Shown one piece after another: positions 56,085 through 64,000 of a stretch of DNA of 64,000 nt. Each line of letters opens with the position of its first letter. The stretch's first letter is position 1. Made by a program: the position numbers and the translations under genes. The stretch lies in contig NZ_VLNV01000012.1 in assembly GCF_009765215.1 (NCBI RefSeq), positions 1 to 64,000 of the forward strand, read 5' to 3'. The stretch is from Lysobacter prati (GTDB lineage Bacteria; Pseudomonadota; Gammaproteobacteria; Xanthomonadales; Xanthomonadaceae). Under the pieces are notes generated by a model. The model worked only from the letters and a program-made list of their open reading frames with translations. It was not told the origin of the DNA and made no database searches.

Positions 56085-56339
56085 CTACTTCGGCGCGTCG
56101 GCGCCCTGAACGAACATCAGCTGGAAGCCGCGCTTGAGCTGCTGGTCGCGCGCCTGTTCGAGCGCTTCCAAGGCAGTGGCCTGGTCCAGGAACTGCTCGC
56201 GCCGCAGCGTGCTGCGGCCGCCGATCTGGCCCGTTTCGCGCACCAGCGTCCAGCCGCCGAGCAGGTCGGGCTGCAGCATCAGTTGCACGAAGCGCGGCGC
56301 TTCGCGGCCGTCCGGCCGTTGTTGCAGTAGCAGGCGCAT
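56085..56339 (-). CDS. Small WGR-domain protein
   Basis: An 84-residue protein that is essentially one WGR domain: PRFVQLMLQPDLLGGWTLVRETGQIGG, with the Trp-Gly-Arg-like centre replaced by GGWTLVRE, and a C-terminal KRGFQLMFVQG. WGR domains occur in PARP and in some bacterial proteins and can bind nucleic acid. As a free-standing protein its role is unknown. It lies between aroB (51 bases upstream) and hemE (about 150 bases downstream) on the same strand, and so probably is co-transcribed with aroKB. Confidence 0.82.
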   Translation of the reverse strand: MRLLLQQRPDGREAPRFVQLMLQPDLLGGWTLVRETGQIGGRSTLRREQFLDQATALEALEQARDQQLKRGFQLMFVQGADAPK

Positions 56340-56390
56340 GCCCGGATTGTACGGGAGCGGCAGCAGGCCAGGCGTGCCCGGCGTCGCCGC

Positions 56391-57497
56391 TCAGGCGGCT
56401 CGCAGCACGTCGAGCACGACTTCGTCCGGGACGCCCCGGACCACGCTGGCCAGGCCGGCGTGGTCCCACAGGATGAAGCGCAATCCGCCGGCATCGGCCT
56501 TCTTGTCCAGGCGCATGCGCGCCAGCAGGGCCTGCGGGTCGAGCCCGGCAGGGATCGCGGTCGGCAGCCCAAGCCGTTGCAGCAGCGTCTGCAGGCGTTG
56601 TGCATCGGCCGCCGAGGCACGCCCGAGCGCGGTCGACAGCCGCGCCGCCAGGACCATGCCGACAGCGACCGCTTCACCGTGGTTCAGTGCCTGGCTGCCG
56701 GCGCCGGCGTAACCCTGCTCGGCCTCGATCGCGTGGCCAAAGGTGTGGCCGAAGTTGAGCAGTGCGCGTTCGCCATGCTCGTAGGGATCGCGCGAGACCA
56801 CCTCGGCCTTGTACAGGCACGAACGGGCGATTGCTTCGGTCAGCGCAATGTCGTCACCGGCGGCCAGCGCCGATGCGTGCGATTCCAGCCAGCCGAGGAA
56901 GTCGGCGCCGAACACCGCGCCGTACTTCACCACTTCGGCCAGGCCGGCGCACAACTCGCGCGGCGGCAGCGTGCGCAACACCGTGGTGTCGGCGATCACG
57001 GCACGCGGGGCGTGGAAGGCGCCGACGAGGTTCTTGCCTGCCGGCAGATCGACACCGGTCTTGCCGCCCACCGAGGAGTCGACCATCGCCAGCAACGTCG
57101 TCGGCAACTGGATCACGTCGATGCCGCGCATCCAGCAGGCGGCGGCGAAGCCAGCCAGGTCGCCGATCACGCCGCCACCGAGCGCGACCACGGTCGCATC
57201 GCGGGTGGCGCCGAGCGCGGCCAGCGCATCCAGGCACTGGCAGAAGCGCGACAGGGTCTTTTCCTGCTCGCCGGCCGGCATCACGAAGCGCGCCACCTGC
57301 AGGCCTGCGCGCGCTGCGTGCAGGGTTTGCTCGACGCGGTCGGCGTAGAGCGGGGCAACGTTGCTGTCGCTGACGATCAGTGCATGACGACCGCGCAGCA
57401 CATGGCTGATGCGCACCGGGTCGGCGAGCAGGCCCGGCCCGATGCTGATGTCGTACAGCGATTCGCCTTCGACCCTGACGGTGCGCATGGTGCTCAT
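56391..57497 (-). CDS. aroB: 3-dehydroquinate synthase
   Basis: A 368-residue NAD-dependent enzyme making 3-dehydroquinate from DAHP in the shikimate pathway. Motifs include [50 protein letters not shown], and [17 protein letters not shown] with metal-binding His residues. The length is standard. The ATG overlaps the aroK stop codon (ATGA), so the two shikimate enzymes are coupled. Confidence 0.97.
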   Translation of the reverse strand: MSTMRTVRVEGESLYDISIGPGLLADPVRISHVLRGRHALIVSDSNVAPLYADRVEQTLHAARAGLQVARFVMPAGEQEKTLSRFCQCLDALAALGATRDATVVALGGGVIGDLAGFAAACWMRGIDVIQLPTTLLAMVDSSVGGKTGVDLPAGKNLVGAFHAPRAVIADTTVLRTLPPRELCAGLAEVVKYGAVFGADFLGWLESHASALAAGDDIALTEAIARSCLYKAEVVSRDPYEHGERALLNFGHTFGHAIEAEQGYAGAGSQALNHGEAVAVGMVLAARLSTALGRASAADAQRLQTLLQRLGLPTAIPAGLDPQALLARMRLDKKADAGGLRFILWDHAGLASVVRGVPDEVVLDVLRAA

Positions 57498-58078
57498 GTC
57501 GGTTCCTTGCTGTGCGCGCGCTGCAAGCCGGAGTCGACCAGGGCAGGGGCGTCGCGATGCCAGTGCGACTGCAGCTCCTGCGCCAGTCGCGAGGCGACTT
57601 CGGTGGCGGTGTGGTGGTTGGTGTCCAGGCGCAGGTCGGCGACCTGCGCGTACAGCGGTTCGCGTTCGGCGGCGAGGTCGTGCAGGACCTGCTCGCGGTC
57701 ACCGCGTGCGAGCAGCGGCCGGCTGCGGTCGCGGGCCAGGCGTTCGATCTGACACTCGACGCTGACGTGCAGGTGCACGACGAAACCGCGCTCGCGCAAC
57801 CGCCGGCGGTTGTCGGGATCGAGCACTGCACCGCCACCGGTCGAAAGCACCACGCCGTCCTCGGCGAGCAGTTCGGCCAGCACGCTGCGCTCGCGTGCGC
57901 GAAAGCCGGCCTCGCCCTCGCATTCGAAAATCACGTTGATACTGGTACCGGCGCGCTGCTCGATCTCGCGGTCGACGTCGACCAGGCGCAGGCCGAAGCG
58001 ATCGGCGAGGATGCGGCCGATGCACGACTTGCCGGCGCCCATCGGGCCGACCAGGACGAGGTTACTGGCGGGGTTCAT
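57494..58078 (-). CDS. aroK: Shikimate kinase
   Basis: A 194-residue P-loop kinase that phosphorylates shikimate. [12 protein letters not shown] (residues 11-22) is the Walker A motif, [12 protein letters not shown] carries the shikimate-binding Arg, [10 protein letters not shown] the GGG motif, and RSRPLL the lid Arg region. The start [11 protein letters not shown] at 58078 is chosen over a Met seven residues upstream because it fits family alignments. First gene of the minus-strand string aroK-aroB-WGR-hemE. Confidence 0.97.
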   Translation of the reverse strand: MNPASNLVLVGPMGAGKSCIGRILADRFGLRLVDVDREIEQRAGTSINVIFECEGEAGFRARERSVLAELLAEDGVVLSTGGGAVLDPDNRRRLRERGFVVHLHVSVECQIERLARDRSRPLLARGDREQVLHDLAAEREPLYAQVADLRLDTNHHTATEVASRLAQELQSHWHRDAPALVDSGLQRAHSKEPT

Positions 58079-58183
58079 GCGGCGATTGTAGCCAGCCACG
58101 ACCGCGCTGGTGCTCGCGTGATCTTGACGGGGTGCGGCGTACGGTCAATTGCTCCCCTCACCGTCGAACCCGGGAGAACCGCC

Positions 58184-58387
58184 ATGTCGGTCGTAAAGGT
58201 CATCGAGCTCAACGCAGCGTCCAAAACCAGCATGGAGGACGCGGTCAAGGTCGGGCTCAAGAAGTGCGCCGAATCGGTGAAGAACATCAAGGGCGCCTGG
58301 GTCAACGAGATCAAGGTGGTCACCGACGATGGCGGCAGCGTCATCGAATGGCGGGTCAACCTGAGGGTCAGCTTCGTCGTGCAGTGA
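58184..58387 (+). CDS. Dodecin (flavin-binding protein)
   Basis: A 67-residue dodecin, which assembles as a hollow 12-mer that stores flavin or flavin/CoA. The family pattern VVKVIELNAASKTSMEDAV, AWVNEIKVVTDDG and EWRVNLRVSFVV is complete, including the flavin-stacking Trp of EWRV. The start has GGGAGAACC upstream. It is divergent from aroK with 105 bases between the start codons, and 13 bases from the convergent kinase gene. Confidence 0.94.
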   Translation: MSVVKVIELNAASKTSMEDAVKVGLKKCAESVKNIKGAWVNEIKVVTDDGGSVIEWRVNLRVSFVVQ

Positions 58388-58400
58388 CCTGCCCGGCCAG

Positions 58401-59252
58401 TCAGGCAGGGCCAGGCCCGATGACTGGCCTCCGTTGTGCGTCCAGCGTCAGCGTCCATTGCGCGATACCGGGAAGCCGCCGCAATGCCTGGCGGCTGACC
58501 CGCTCGAACAACTGCACGAATCGCTGCACGTCGGCCGCGCCCATCGTCCGCAGCGCGGGCGCTTTCGCCCGGGCCTGCAGCGATTGCTCCTGCTGCCAGC
58601 GCCATTGCGGCACCGTTTCGAAGCCGGGTGGCTGCAGGAACAACAGGCGGTCCAGTCGTGACCACAACGGCGGATAGTCGCGCGCCAGTGCGTCGTTGCA
58701 GTACCGGCGCCAGTGGCCGTCCGGGTCCTCGTCGCGCTCGACGGCATTGATCGGCTCACGCAGTTCATCCTGGGTTTGCGCCGGGGTCTTCAGGAACCAG
58801 CCCTCGAACACGGTCAGGTCGACCGCGCGCGCCCACCGCCAACGCGACGGTGGCAGCCGGGTGTCTGCAAGCTTGTCGAAGCGGGGAAGCCGCACCGGCC
58901 GACCTTCGCGCAACGCGTCGAGTGTTGCGCAGGCCAAGTCCAGATCGTGTGTCCCGGGCGGTCCGCGCGTGGCCAGCAAGGGGTGGACCTGGCTACCGAG
59001 CCGTTGCCGCTCGCGCCGGCCGAGGTAGAAGTCATCGATCGACAGCACTGCCACCCGCAGGCCGCGAGCGCGCGCAAGCGTTGCCACCTGCGCGGCCAGC
59101 GTCGACTTGCCCGAACCCTGCAGGCCGGTGATCGCGTGGATGCGACTGCCGTGGGCGAGGGCGTCCTGGAGCACCTGTTCGACGAGGTTTGCGTCGAAGC
59201 CGGGAGACGTTTTCGCGGGCACGTGGGTGGAGGGATGCAGCCGTGGCGACAT
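58401..59252 (-). CDS. P-loop kinase, D-glycerate 3-kinase-like
   Basis: A 283-residue kinase of the uridine kinase/PRK fold. The Walker A motif is GLQGSGKST (residues 43-51), the Walker B-like region is [12 protein letters not shown], and [19 protein letters not shown] and [11 protein letters not shown] follow. These match plant-type D-glycerate 3-kinases and yeast YGR205w-like proteins; phosphorylation of glycerate is likely but not proven. Start MSPRLH at 59252. It is divergent from pdxH with only 17 bases between the start codons, so promoters must lie inside the coding ends. Confidence 0.85.
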   Translation of the reverse strand: MSPRLHPSTHVPAKTSPGFDANLVEQVLQDALAHGSRIHAITGLQGSGKSTLAAQVATLARARGLRVAVLSIDDFYLGRRERQRLGSQVHPLLATRGPPGTHDLDLACATLDALREGRPVRLPRFDKLADTRLPPSRWRWARAVDLTVFEGWFLKTPAQTQDELREPINAVERDEDPDGHWRRYCNDALARDYPPLWSRLDRLLFLQPPGFETVPQWRWQQEQSLQARAKAPALRTMGAADVQRFVQLFERVSRQALRRLPGIAQWTLTLDAQRRPVIGPGPA

Positions 59253-59269
59253 CGGCCCACAATAGCGCA

Positions 59270-59872
59270 ATGGATACCCCCGCCCTGCTCAACGACGCCC
59301 TCGTTACCTTCGCGCAGTTGTTCGCCGAGGCCGGCCAGGCCGGCGAACCCGACCCGACCGCAATGTTCCTGGCCACCGCCGGCCTGGATGCGCGACCGTC
59401 GGTCCGTACCGTGCTGCTCAAGGCGCACGACGCGCGCGGCTTCGTCTTCTACACCCATCTGGACGGACGCAAGGGCCGCGAGTTGCAGGCCAACCCGCAC
59501 GCCGCCCTGCTGTTCCACTGGCCGCGTGTGCGCGAGGGCGTGCAGGTGCGCATCGAAGGTCCGGTCGAGATCGTCAACGACGACGAAGCCGATGCGTACT
59601 TCGCGCTGCGTCCGCGCGGCAGCCAGCTCGGTGCCTGGGCATCGAAGCAGTCGGAGACGCTGGATTCGCGCGAGACCTTCGAAGCGCGGCTGGCCGAGGT
59701 CGAGAAGCGTTTCGATGGCCGCGATGTGCCACGTCCGCCGCGCTGGACCGGACTGCGCGTGCGTCCGTCGCTGATCGAGTTCTGGTACGGCGCCAACTTC
59801 CGCCTGCACGAGCGGCAAAGCTATGAGCTTGATCGCGCCGGCGAGTGGCACCAGCGGATGCTGTATCCGTGA
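59270..59872 (+). CDS. pdxH: Pyridoxamine 5'-phosphate oxidase
   Basis: A 200-residue FMN-dependent oxidase making pyridoxal phosphate. Conserved parts include [44 protein letters not shown], and the C-terminal PdxH signature [24 protein letters not shown]. The start [11 protein letters not shown] is at the expected place. Its stop codon overlaps the GTG of the next gene (GTGA), which suggests coupled translation with a binding protein. Confidence 0.96.
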   Translation: MDTPALLNDALVTFAQLFAEAGQAGEPDPTAMFLATAGLDARPSVRTVLLKAHDARGFVFYTHLDGRKGRELQANPHAALLFHWPRVREGVQVRIEGPVEIVNDDEADAYFALRPRGSQLGAWASKQSETLDSRETFEARLAEVEKRFDGRDVPRPPRWTGLRVRPSLIEFWYGANFRLHERQSYELDRAGEWHQRMLYP

Positions 59873-60672
59873 GTGCTGCAGGGCCGCAACGCATCGTCTG
59901 CCTCACCGAGGAACCGACCGAGATCCTGTACGCCCTGGGCGAGCAGGACCGCATCGTCGGCATCAGCGGTTTCACCGTGCGCCCGTCGATCGCTCGCAAG
60001 GAGAAGCCCAAGGTCAGCGCCTTCACCAGCGCCAAGATCGGCGAGATCCTCAAACTGGAGCCGGATTTCGTCATCGGCTTCTCCGACATCCAGGCCGAGA
60101 TCGCCGGTGAGCTGATCCGTCGTGGCGTCGAGGTGTGGATCAGCAACCACCGCAGCGTCGAAGGCATCGTCGATTACGTCCGCAGGCTCGGCGCGCTGGT
60201 CGGCGTGGCCGAGCGCGCCAATGCATATGCCGACGAGTTGCAGCGCGGGCTGGATGCGATCGCGGCGGAGGCATTGAAGTTGCCGCGGCGGCCGAAGGTG
60301 TACTTCGAGGAATGGGACGAGCCGCCGATCACCGGCATCCGCTGGGTCGCCGAGCTGGTACGCATGGCCGGCGGTGATGACATCTTTCCCGAGCGTGCGG
60401 CGGAGTCGTTGGCCAAGCAGCGGATCCTGGAGGATGCGGGCGAGGTCGTGCGTCGCGCGCCGGACATCATCATGGGGTCGTGGTGCGGCAAGAAATTTCG
60501 CCCGGAGAAGGTGGCTTCGAGGCCGGGGTGGGATGCGATTCCGGCGGTGCGCGATGGTGAGCTGCACGAGATCAAGTCGCCGATCATCCTGCAGCCGGGG
60601 CCTGCGGCGTTGACCGATGGTGTTCGCGAGATTGCGGCAGTCATCCGGGCGTGGTCGTTGCGGATGGCGTGA
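59869..60672 (+). CDS. BtuF-like substrate-binding protein without signal peptide
   Basis: A 267-residue protein with the fold of cobalamin/iron-chelate binding proteins (class III): [68 protein letters not shown], and ending in [15 protein letters not shown]. No signal peptide or lipobox precedes the domain, so it should stay in the cytoplasm. The GTG at 59869 overlapping the pdxH stop is taken as start; GTG 59845 is in frame but inside pdxH. No ABC permease or ATPase gene is nearby. Cobamide or another cofactor may be the ligand, which is a guess. Confidence 0.85.
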   Translation: MSAAGPQRIVCLTEEPTEILYALGEQDRIVGISGFTVRPSIARKEKPKVSAFTSAKIGEILKLEPDFVIGFSDIQAEIAGELIRRGVEVWISNHRSVEGIVDYVRRLGALVGVAERANAYADELQRGLDAIAAEALKLPRRPKVYFEEWDEPPITGIRWVAELVRMAGGDDIFPERAAESLAKQRILEDAGEVVRRAPDIIMGSWCGKKFRPEKVASRPGWDAIPAVRDGELHEIKSPIILQPGPAALTDGVREIAAVIRAWSLRMA

Positions 60673-60681
60673 CGGCAATGT

Positions 60682-60710
60682 CCCGTCATCCCGGCGAATG
60701 CCGGGATCCA
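60682..60710. repeat. REP-like palindrome after the BtuF-like gene
   Basis: TCATCCCGGCGAATGCCGGGAT within about 29 bases, ten bases after the stop codon. It belongs to the same CCCG-GAA/TTC-CGGG group as the palindromes at 61293 and 61344, and opens the second repeat cluster. Confidence 0.75.
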
Positions 60711-60745
60711 CTTTGACTTTGCTGGTTGCCTTTTGAAGGCAACAT

Positions 60746-60973
60746 CAACAGCTTCCGCCACTAAAGCGGCGGGTCACTTTTTCTTTGCTGGCCCAAAGAA
60801 AAAGTAACCAAAAAGAAACGGCCTCCTTGACACCCCAGTCCTACGACCGGAGTGCTCGAGGGGATTTTCCGACGGGACATCCTGTCCCGACGGAAAACGC
60901 CGCACGTCCTGTGCGGCGCCCTCCGGGTCTGGCACTGCTGCTGGCGACGAGGGTCACCTCGAAGGCGTAAGGC
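60746..60973. repeat. 228-bp dispersed direct repeat, copy B
   Basis: Matches 19553-19780 base for base in the same orientation as far as I can compare. Flanks outside the repeat are different (the left flanks belong to different genes), so it is a dispersed element rather than a segmental gene duplication. Confidence 0.9.
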
Positions 60974-61015
60974 GAAGCCAAAAGCCAGCAAAGCAAAAGG
61001 TAAAGCCAACGTCCT

Positions 61016-61083
61016 TGGATCCCCGCCTTCGCGGGGATGACGGTTGAGTGGTGCCGTCATTCCCGCGAAGGCGGGAACCCAGC
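61016..61083. repeat. Pair of REP-like palindromes, composite copy B
   Basis: Same two palindromes as at 19819-19890 (CCCCGCCTTCGCGGGGATGA, then TCATTCCCGCGAAGGCGGGA), with a shorter spacer between them. The 40-odd bases before them differ from copy A. Confidence 0.8.
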
Positions 61084-61129
61084 GTCGTTGCTTTTATCTC
61101 GCCGAAGACTGCGCAACGAATCGCCAGAA

Positions 61130-61243
61130 CGTTGTCCGCAGAGGCGGGGAGTGCGCAGCAGCGGGACATGGATGTCCCGCGCCCCGCCTTCGGACAGGAT
61201 GTCCGACGAAGGGGCGGAGCACTCCCCGCCTCTGCGGACGACG
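61130..61243 (+). repeat. 114-bp palindromic repeat element, copy 3
   Basis: I find no difference from copy 2 (19936-20049) over the whole 114 bases, and again it stands at the end of the composite repeat. The sequence just before it differs between the two sites, so the conservation stops sharply at the arm. Confidence 0.88.
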
Positions 61244-61292
61244 CCATCCCGAAGACCGCCGCCCTGCGCCTGGAGCAACTGCAACGTCAAGA

Positions 61293-61366
61293 TGGATTCC
61301 GGCGTTCGCCGGGATGACGTGACGGTGCTGATGGGCTACGAGGTCCCGGCATTCGCCGGGATGACG
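61293..61366. repeat. Two REP-like palindromes closing the repeat cluster
   Basis: GGATTCCGGCGTTCGCCGGG (61293-61312, continuing to 61319) and CCCGGCATTCGCCGGG (61345-61360), a few bases before the stop codon of the DUF4426 gene. They could serve as its terminator. Confidence 0.7.
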
Positions 61367-61372
61367 ACGGAT

Positions 61373-61846
61373 TCAGCGCGGATAGAAATCGCGCGTGAAC
61401 TGCATCGTCGACGTCGCGCCGTTCTCTCGCACGACCGTCACGTCGAATCGCAGCGTGTCCGGCGGGGTTGCCTCGGCCGTGCCGATGTAGTCGAGCAGAT
61501 CGCCGCTGCGCAGTTCGCGCATCTCGATGGTCTGGCGACGGCCGCGCAGATCGGTGGCGGTGGCGGTGATGCGTGCCGGTAGTGCGACTTCCTGCGCCTC
61601 CGGACCCTGGCGCACCGCGACCAGCAGCATCACCGTGTTGTCTGCCCGGCTGATGCCGTACTGGCTGGCCACCGCCGGCAACAACGCCGAGGTCTGCATG
61701 GCGTTGGCGCGGACGCTGACATCACCGACGCGGCTTACGGCTTCGCCCTGCGTAGCAGTGGCGGCCGGCGTGGCCGCTGGAGGTGTGCTGCCGCCGCAAC
61801 CGGCCAAGCCGACAGCCAGCAGCACGAAGAGGGGAGCGATGCGCAT
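61373..61846 (-). CDS. DUF4426 family lipoprotein
   Basis: A 157-residue lipoprotein: signal with lipobox GLAGC (C17) and an Ala/Thr/Pro linker, then the DUF4426 domain with VSVRANAMQTSALLPAVASQYGI, NTVMLLVAVRQ and a C-terminal MQFTRDFYPR. The function is unknown; genes of this family commonly follow proC/yggT. The start at 61846 gives a normal signal peptide. It begins 18 bases after the proC stop on the same strand, so it belongs to the yggS-proC operon. Confidence 0.88.
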   Translation of the reverse strand: MRIAPLFVLLAVGLAGCGGSTPPAATPAATATQGEAVSRVGDVSVRANAMQTSALLPAVASQYGISRADNTVMLLVAVRQGPEAQEVALPARITATATDLRGRRQTIEMRELRSGDLLDYIGTAEATPPDTLRFDVTVVRENGATSTMQFTRDFYPR

Positions 61847-61864
61847 GCGAGGACTCCTGGGCAA

Positions 61865-62710
61865 TCAGTGGTTGGCCGCCGACAACTGCCGGCCGCGCTC
61901 GGTGGCGGCAGCAATCGCACGAGCCACCAGCTCGCGGAAGCCGCCGGCCTCGAAAGTTTCGATCGCGGCCTGGGTGGTGCCACCGGGCGAAGTCACCCGG
62001 GCGCGCAACACGTCGGCCGGTTCGTCGAGCCGGGTCAGCATCGTCGCCGCACCCAACAGGGTCTGCTGGACCAGGGCCCGCGCTGCCTCCGGCGCCAGCC
62101 CCTGGGCGACAGCGGCCGCCTGCATCGCTTCGGCGAGCAGGAACACATAGGCCGGGCCGCTGCCGGATACGGCGGTGACCGCGTCCATCCGGTCTTCCTC
62201 GTCGATCCAGACCGTCGGCCCGACCGCGTCGAGCAGGCCGGCGGCGTGGTCGCGCTGGTGGGAATCGGTGTTGTCGTTGGCGAACAGACCGGTGATGCCG
62301 ACGCCGAGCAGCGCGGGCGTGTTGGGCATGGCCCGGACCACCGGCAGGCCGCCACCAAGCCAGCCGTCGAGCTGGGCCGCGGTGATGCCGGCGGCAATGG
62401 AGATCACCAGCGGCCGCTGCGCCTGTGCGATTCCGGCAAGCTCGGTGCAGACGCTGGCCATCACTTGCGGCTTGACCGCCAGCACCCAAACGTCCGCTCC
62501 CGCCGCGGCCGCGGCCGCGTTGTCGAAACCCTGCACGTGGAAGTCGCGCTCCAGGGCGTCGCGCAGGGACTGGGCTGGCTCGGCCACGTGCACGCTGTCG
62601 GCCGCCTGGCCTCGCGCGATCAGGCCGCCGATCAGGCTGCGCGCCATGTTGCCGCCGCCGATGAAGGCAATGCTGCCGGTGGGCGACGAGGGGGATTGGG
62701 TATGGGGCAT
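61865..62710 (-). CDS. proC: Pyrroline-5-carboxylate reductase
   Basis: A 281-residue NAD(P)H-dependent enzyme for the last step of proline synthesis. The Rossmann motif is IAFIGGGNMARSLIGGL. VWVLAVKPQ, SIAAGITAAQLDGWLGG, VRAMPNTPALLGVGITG and the C-terminal VTSPGGTTQAAIETFEAGG are all family signatures. Length is normal. It is followed by DUF4426 and preceded by yggS on the same strand, a common arrangement. Confidence 0.97.
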   Translation of the reverse strand: MPHTQSPSSPTGSIAFIGGGNMARSLIGGLIARGQAADSVHVAEPAQSLRDALERDFHVQGFDNAAAAAAGADVWVLAVKPQVMASVCTELAGIAQAQRPLVISIAAGITAAQLDGWLGGGLPVVRAMPNTPALLGVGITGLFANDNTDSHQRDHAAGLLDAVGPTVWIDEEDRMDAVTAVSGSGPAYVFLLAEAMQAAAVAQGLAPEAARALVQQTLLGAATMLTRLDEPADVLRARVTSPGGTTQAAIETFEAGGFRELVARAIAAATERGRQLSAANH

Positions 62711-62764
62711 GTAAGAGGGGAGGTCGAATGACGGGCGGGGCCGGTCATCGAGGATAGCAAGGCC

Positions 62765-63445
62765 TCAGGCCGGCCTCGGCCGCGCGCCGAACAGCGCGGT
62801 GCCGATGCGGACCATCGTCGCCCCTTCCGCAATGGCGATGGCATGGTCGTCGCTCATGCCCATCGACAGCGTGTCCACCTGCGGATGGGACGCGCGCAAC
62901 GCTTCGAACACCTCCCGTGTGCGCCGGAACGCGCCGCGCCGCAGCTCCGGGTCGGGGTGGGGCGTGGGGATGACCATCAGCCCGCGCAGGCACAAGCGCG
63001 GCTGGGCGGCGATGGCCTCGGCCAGGGCGGGGACGTCGCCGGGCTGGCAGCCGTGCTTGCTGGCTTCGTCGTCGATGTTGACCTGGATCAGCACGTTCAA
63101 CGGTGCCCGGTCGGCCGCCCGATGCTGGGCCAGGGCGGTCACCAGCTTGATCCGGTCGACGGTCTGGACCCAGTCGAACAAGGTCGCCGCTTCCTTGGCC
63201 TTGTTGGACTGCAAATGGCCAATCAAGTGCCATTCCAGGTCCAGTCCGGCCAATGCCGGCTGCTTGGCCGCGGTCTCCTGCACGTAGTTCTCGCCAAAGG
63301 CGCGTTGCCCGGCGGCCGCCAGTTCCGCGACGGCCGTCGCATCTTGGGTTTTGCTCACGGCGAGCAGCCGCGGCACTGGCCGTCCGGAGGCCTCCGCCGC
63401 GTTCTCAAGCTTGAGTTGCATGTCCTGCAGGGCGCTGGCGCGCAC
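62765..63445 (-). CDS. YggS/PROSC family PLP homeostasis protein
   Basis: A 226-residue PLP-binding protein of the YggS family, with a TIM barrel that lacks known enzyme activity and buffers PLP and amino-acid pools. RLLAVSKTQ carries the PLP Lys (K32), FGENYVQE, LEWHLIGHLQSNKAK, VNIDDEASKHG and LSMGMSDDHAIAIAEGATMVRIGTALFG follow. A GTG start at 63445 has AGGA eight bases upstream; an internal ATG (63421) would shorten it by eight residues. It is divergent from pilT. Confidence 0.96.
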   Translation of the reverse strand: MRASALQDMQLKLENAAEASGRPVPRLLAVSKTQDATAVAELAAAGQRAFGENYVQETAAKQPALAGLDLEWHLIGHLQSNKAKEAATLFDWVQTVDRIKLVTALAQHRAADRAPLNVLIQVNIDDEASKHGCQPGDVPALAEAIAAQPRLCLRGLMVIPTPHPDPELRRGAFRRTREVFEALRASHPQVDTLSMGMSDDHAIAIAEGATMVRIGTALFGARPRPA

Positions 63446-63604
63446 GTCTCAATTCCTGTCTAAAGTGCTGGAAAGATGGCGAGGTTAGGGGGCTATACTG
63501 CGGCGCAGGGGTAGTTTGGTTCCACTACGGGGCGCTGCAAGGCCCTGTGTTCAAGGTACTGATCTTCAAGTCTGTTTTTCCAGTGGCAGTGCAGGGGAGC
63601 ACGC

Positions 63605-64000
63605 ATGGATATCGCCGAACTTCTGGCGTTTTCGGTAAAGAACAAAGCATCCGACCTGCACCTGTCCGCGGGCTTGCCTCCGATGATCCGGGTCGACGGC
63701 GACGTCCGCCGCATCAACATCCCGGCCCTGGACCACAAGCAGGTGCACGCGCTGGTCTACGACATCATGTCGGACAAGCAGCGTCGCGACTTCGAAGAAT
63801 TCCTCGAGGTCGACTTCTCCTTCGAGATTCCCGGCCTGGCGCGTTTCCGCGTCAACGCCTTCAACCAGAACCGCGGCGCCGGTGCGGTGTTCCGTACCAT
63901 TCCCTCGGAAGTCCTGTCGCTGGACGACCTGGGCTGCCCGCCGATCTTCCGCGAACTGATCGACCAGCCGCAGGGCCTGATCCTGGTGACCGGCCCGACC
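63605..64000 (+). CDS. pilT: Type IV pilus retraction ATPase PilT (5' part)
   Basis: The first 132 codons of PilT, the hexameric ATPase that retracts type IV pili and drives twitching. MDIAELLAFSVKNKASDLHLSAGLPPM and VDGDVRRINIPALDH are the PilT N-terminal PAS-like domain. GLARFRVNAFNQNRGAGAVFR and LILVTGPT lead up to the Walker A motif, which lies just beyond the window edge. The start at 63605 is standard. A TATACT sequence at 63494-63499 could be the -10 of its promoter. The divergent neighbour is yggS, the usual order in this group. Confidence 0.95.
   Translation, partial: MDIAELLAFSVKNKASDLHLSAGLPPMIRVDGDVRRINIPALDHKQVHALVYDIMSDKQRRDFEEFLEVDFSFEIPGLARFRVNAFNQNRGAGAVFRTIPSEVLSLDDLGCPPIFRELIDQPQGLILVTGPT

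Noticed and set aside
63500-63600. Possible tRNA-like sequence with GGTTC and GTTCAAG before pilT
   Set aside because: No cloverleaf with a proper anticodon arm and acceptor stem can be drawn.

Overview
This is a GC-rich chromosomal segment of a gammaproteobacterium, most likely of the Xanthomonadaceae (Lysobacter/Luteimonas type). The clues are three consecutive large TonB-dependent receptors, a yggS-proC block divergent from pilT, an S-box (SAM-I) leader in front of a metX-metB-hom operon, and short dispersed palindromes typical of that family. No rRNA, tRNA, CRISPR array, prophage or transposase gene is visible. The assignment to a family is inference from gene content.

Layout. 1-11.7 kb (minus strand): a 2OG-Fe(II) oxygenase-like gene, three paralogous TonB-dependent receptors, and a small outer-membrane-type protein whose C-terminus imitates the receptors. 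Each receptor is a self-contained unit with a common 42-bp upstream block, a common leader and its own G+C-rich terminator. 11.7-20 kb: hslO, mtgA, a repeat cluster, a glycosyltransferase overlapping a CBS-domain gene, an AsmA protein, a hemolysin III family membrane protein, and a sulfotransferase / aspartyl-asparaginyl hydroxylase pair. 20-24.2 kb (minus): phytase-like lipoprotein, M23 peptidase, prfC, DUF1294. 24.2-28 kb: SAM-I riboswitch, metX-like, metB, hom and a T-tract terminator. 28-33.5 kb: a PQQ-type propeller lipoprotein with a duplicated N-terminal domain, an exported peroxiredoxin, a siderophore-type receptor and a DUF2946 protein. 33.5-38.3 kb (minus): a molybdenum hydroxylase operon whose large-subunit gene carries a frameshift, then its 2Fe-2S subunit and a three-heme cytochrome c. 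38.3-42 kb: sdaA, a thioredoxin-fold protein, and a coupled YceI / cytochrome b561 / YceI operon. 42.2-54.8 kb: a propeller hybrid sensor kinase, an amidohydrolase, hydrolases, a band-7 lipoprotein, a LytS/AlgR-type two-component pair and an S33-type peptidase. 54.8-60.7 kb: hemE, WGR protein, aroB and aroK (minus), dodecin, a P-loop kinase, then pdxH coupled to a BtuF-like binding protein. 60.7-64 kb: repeat cluster, DUF4426 lipoprotein, proC, yggS, and the start of pilT running off the right edge.

The most unusual material is non-coding. A 114-bp palindromic element occurs three times (13644-13757, 19936-20049, 61130-61243) with arms that differ between copies yet stay complementary. Two of the copies sit inside a composite repeat of about 570 bp that is duplicated 41 kb apart and begins with a 228-bp stretch identical in both copies. 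The second unusual feature is the shared promoter/leader block of the three tandem receptors. Among the genes, the sulfotransferase-hydroxylase pair and the small receptor-tail protein are the best leads for new biology.
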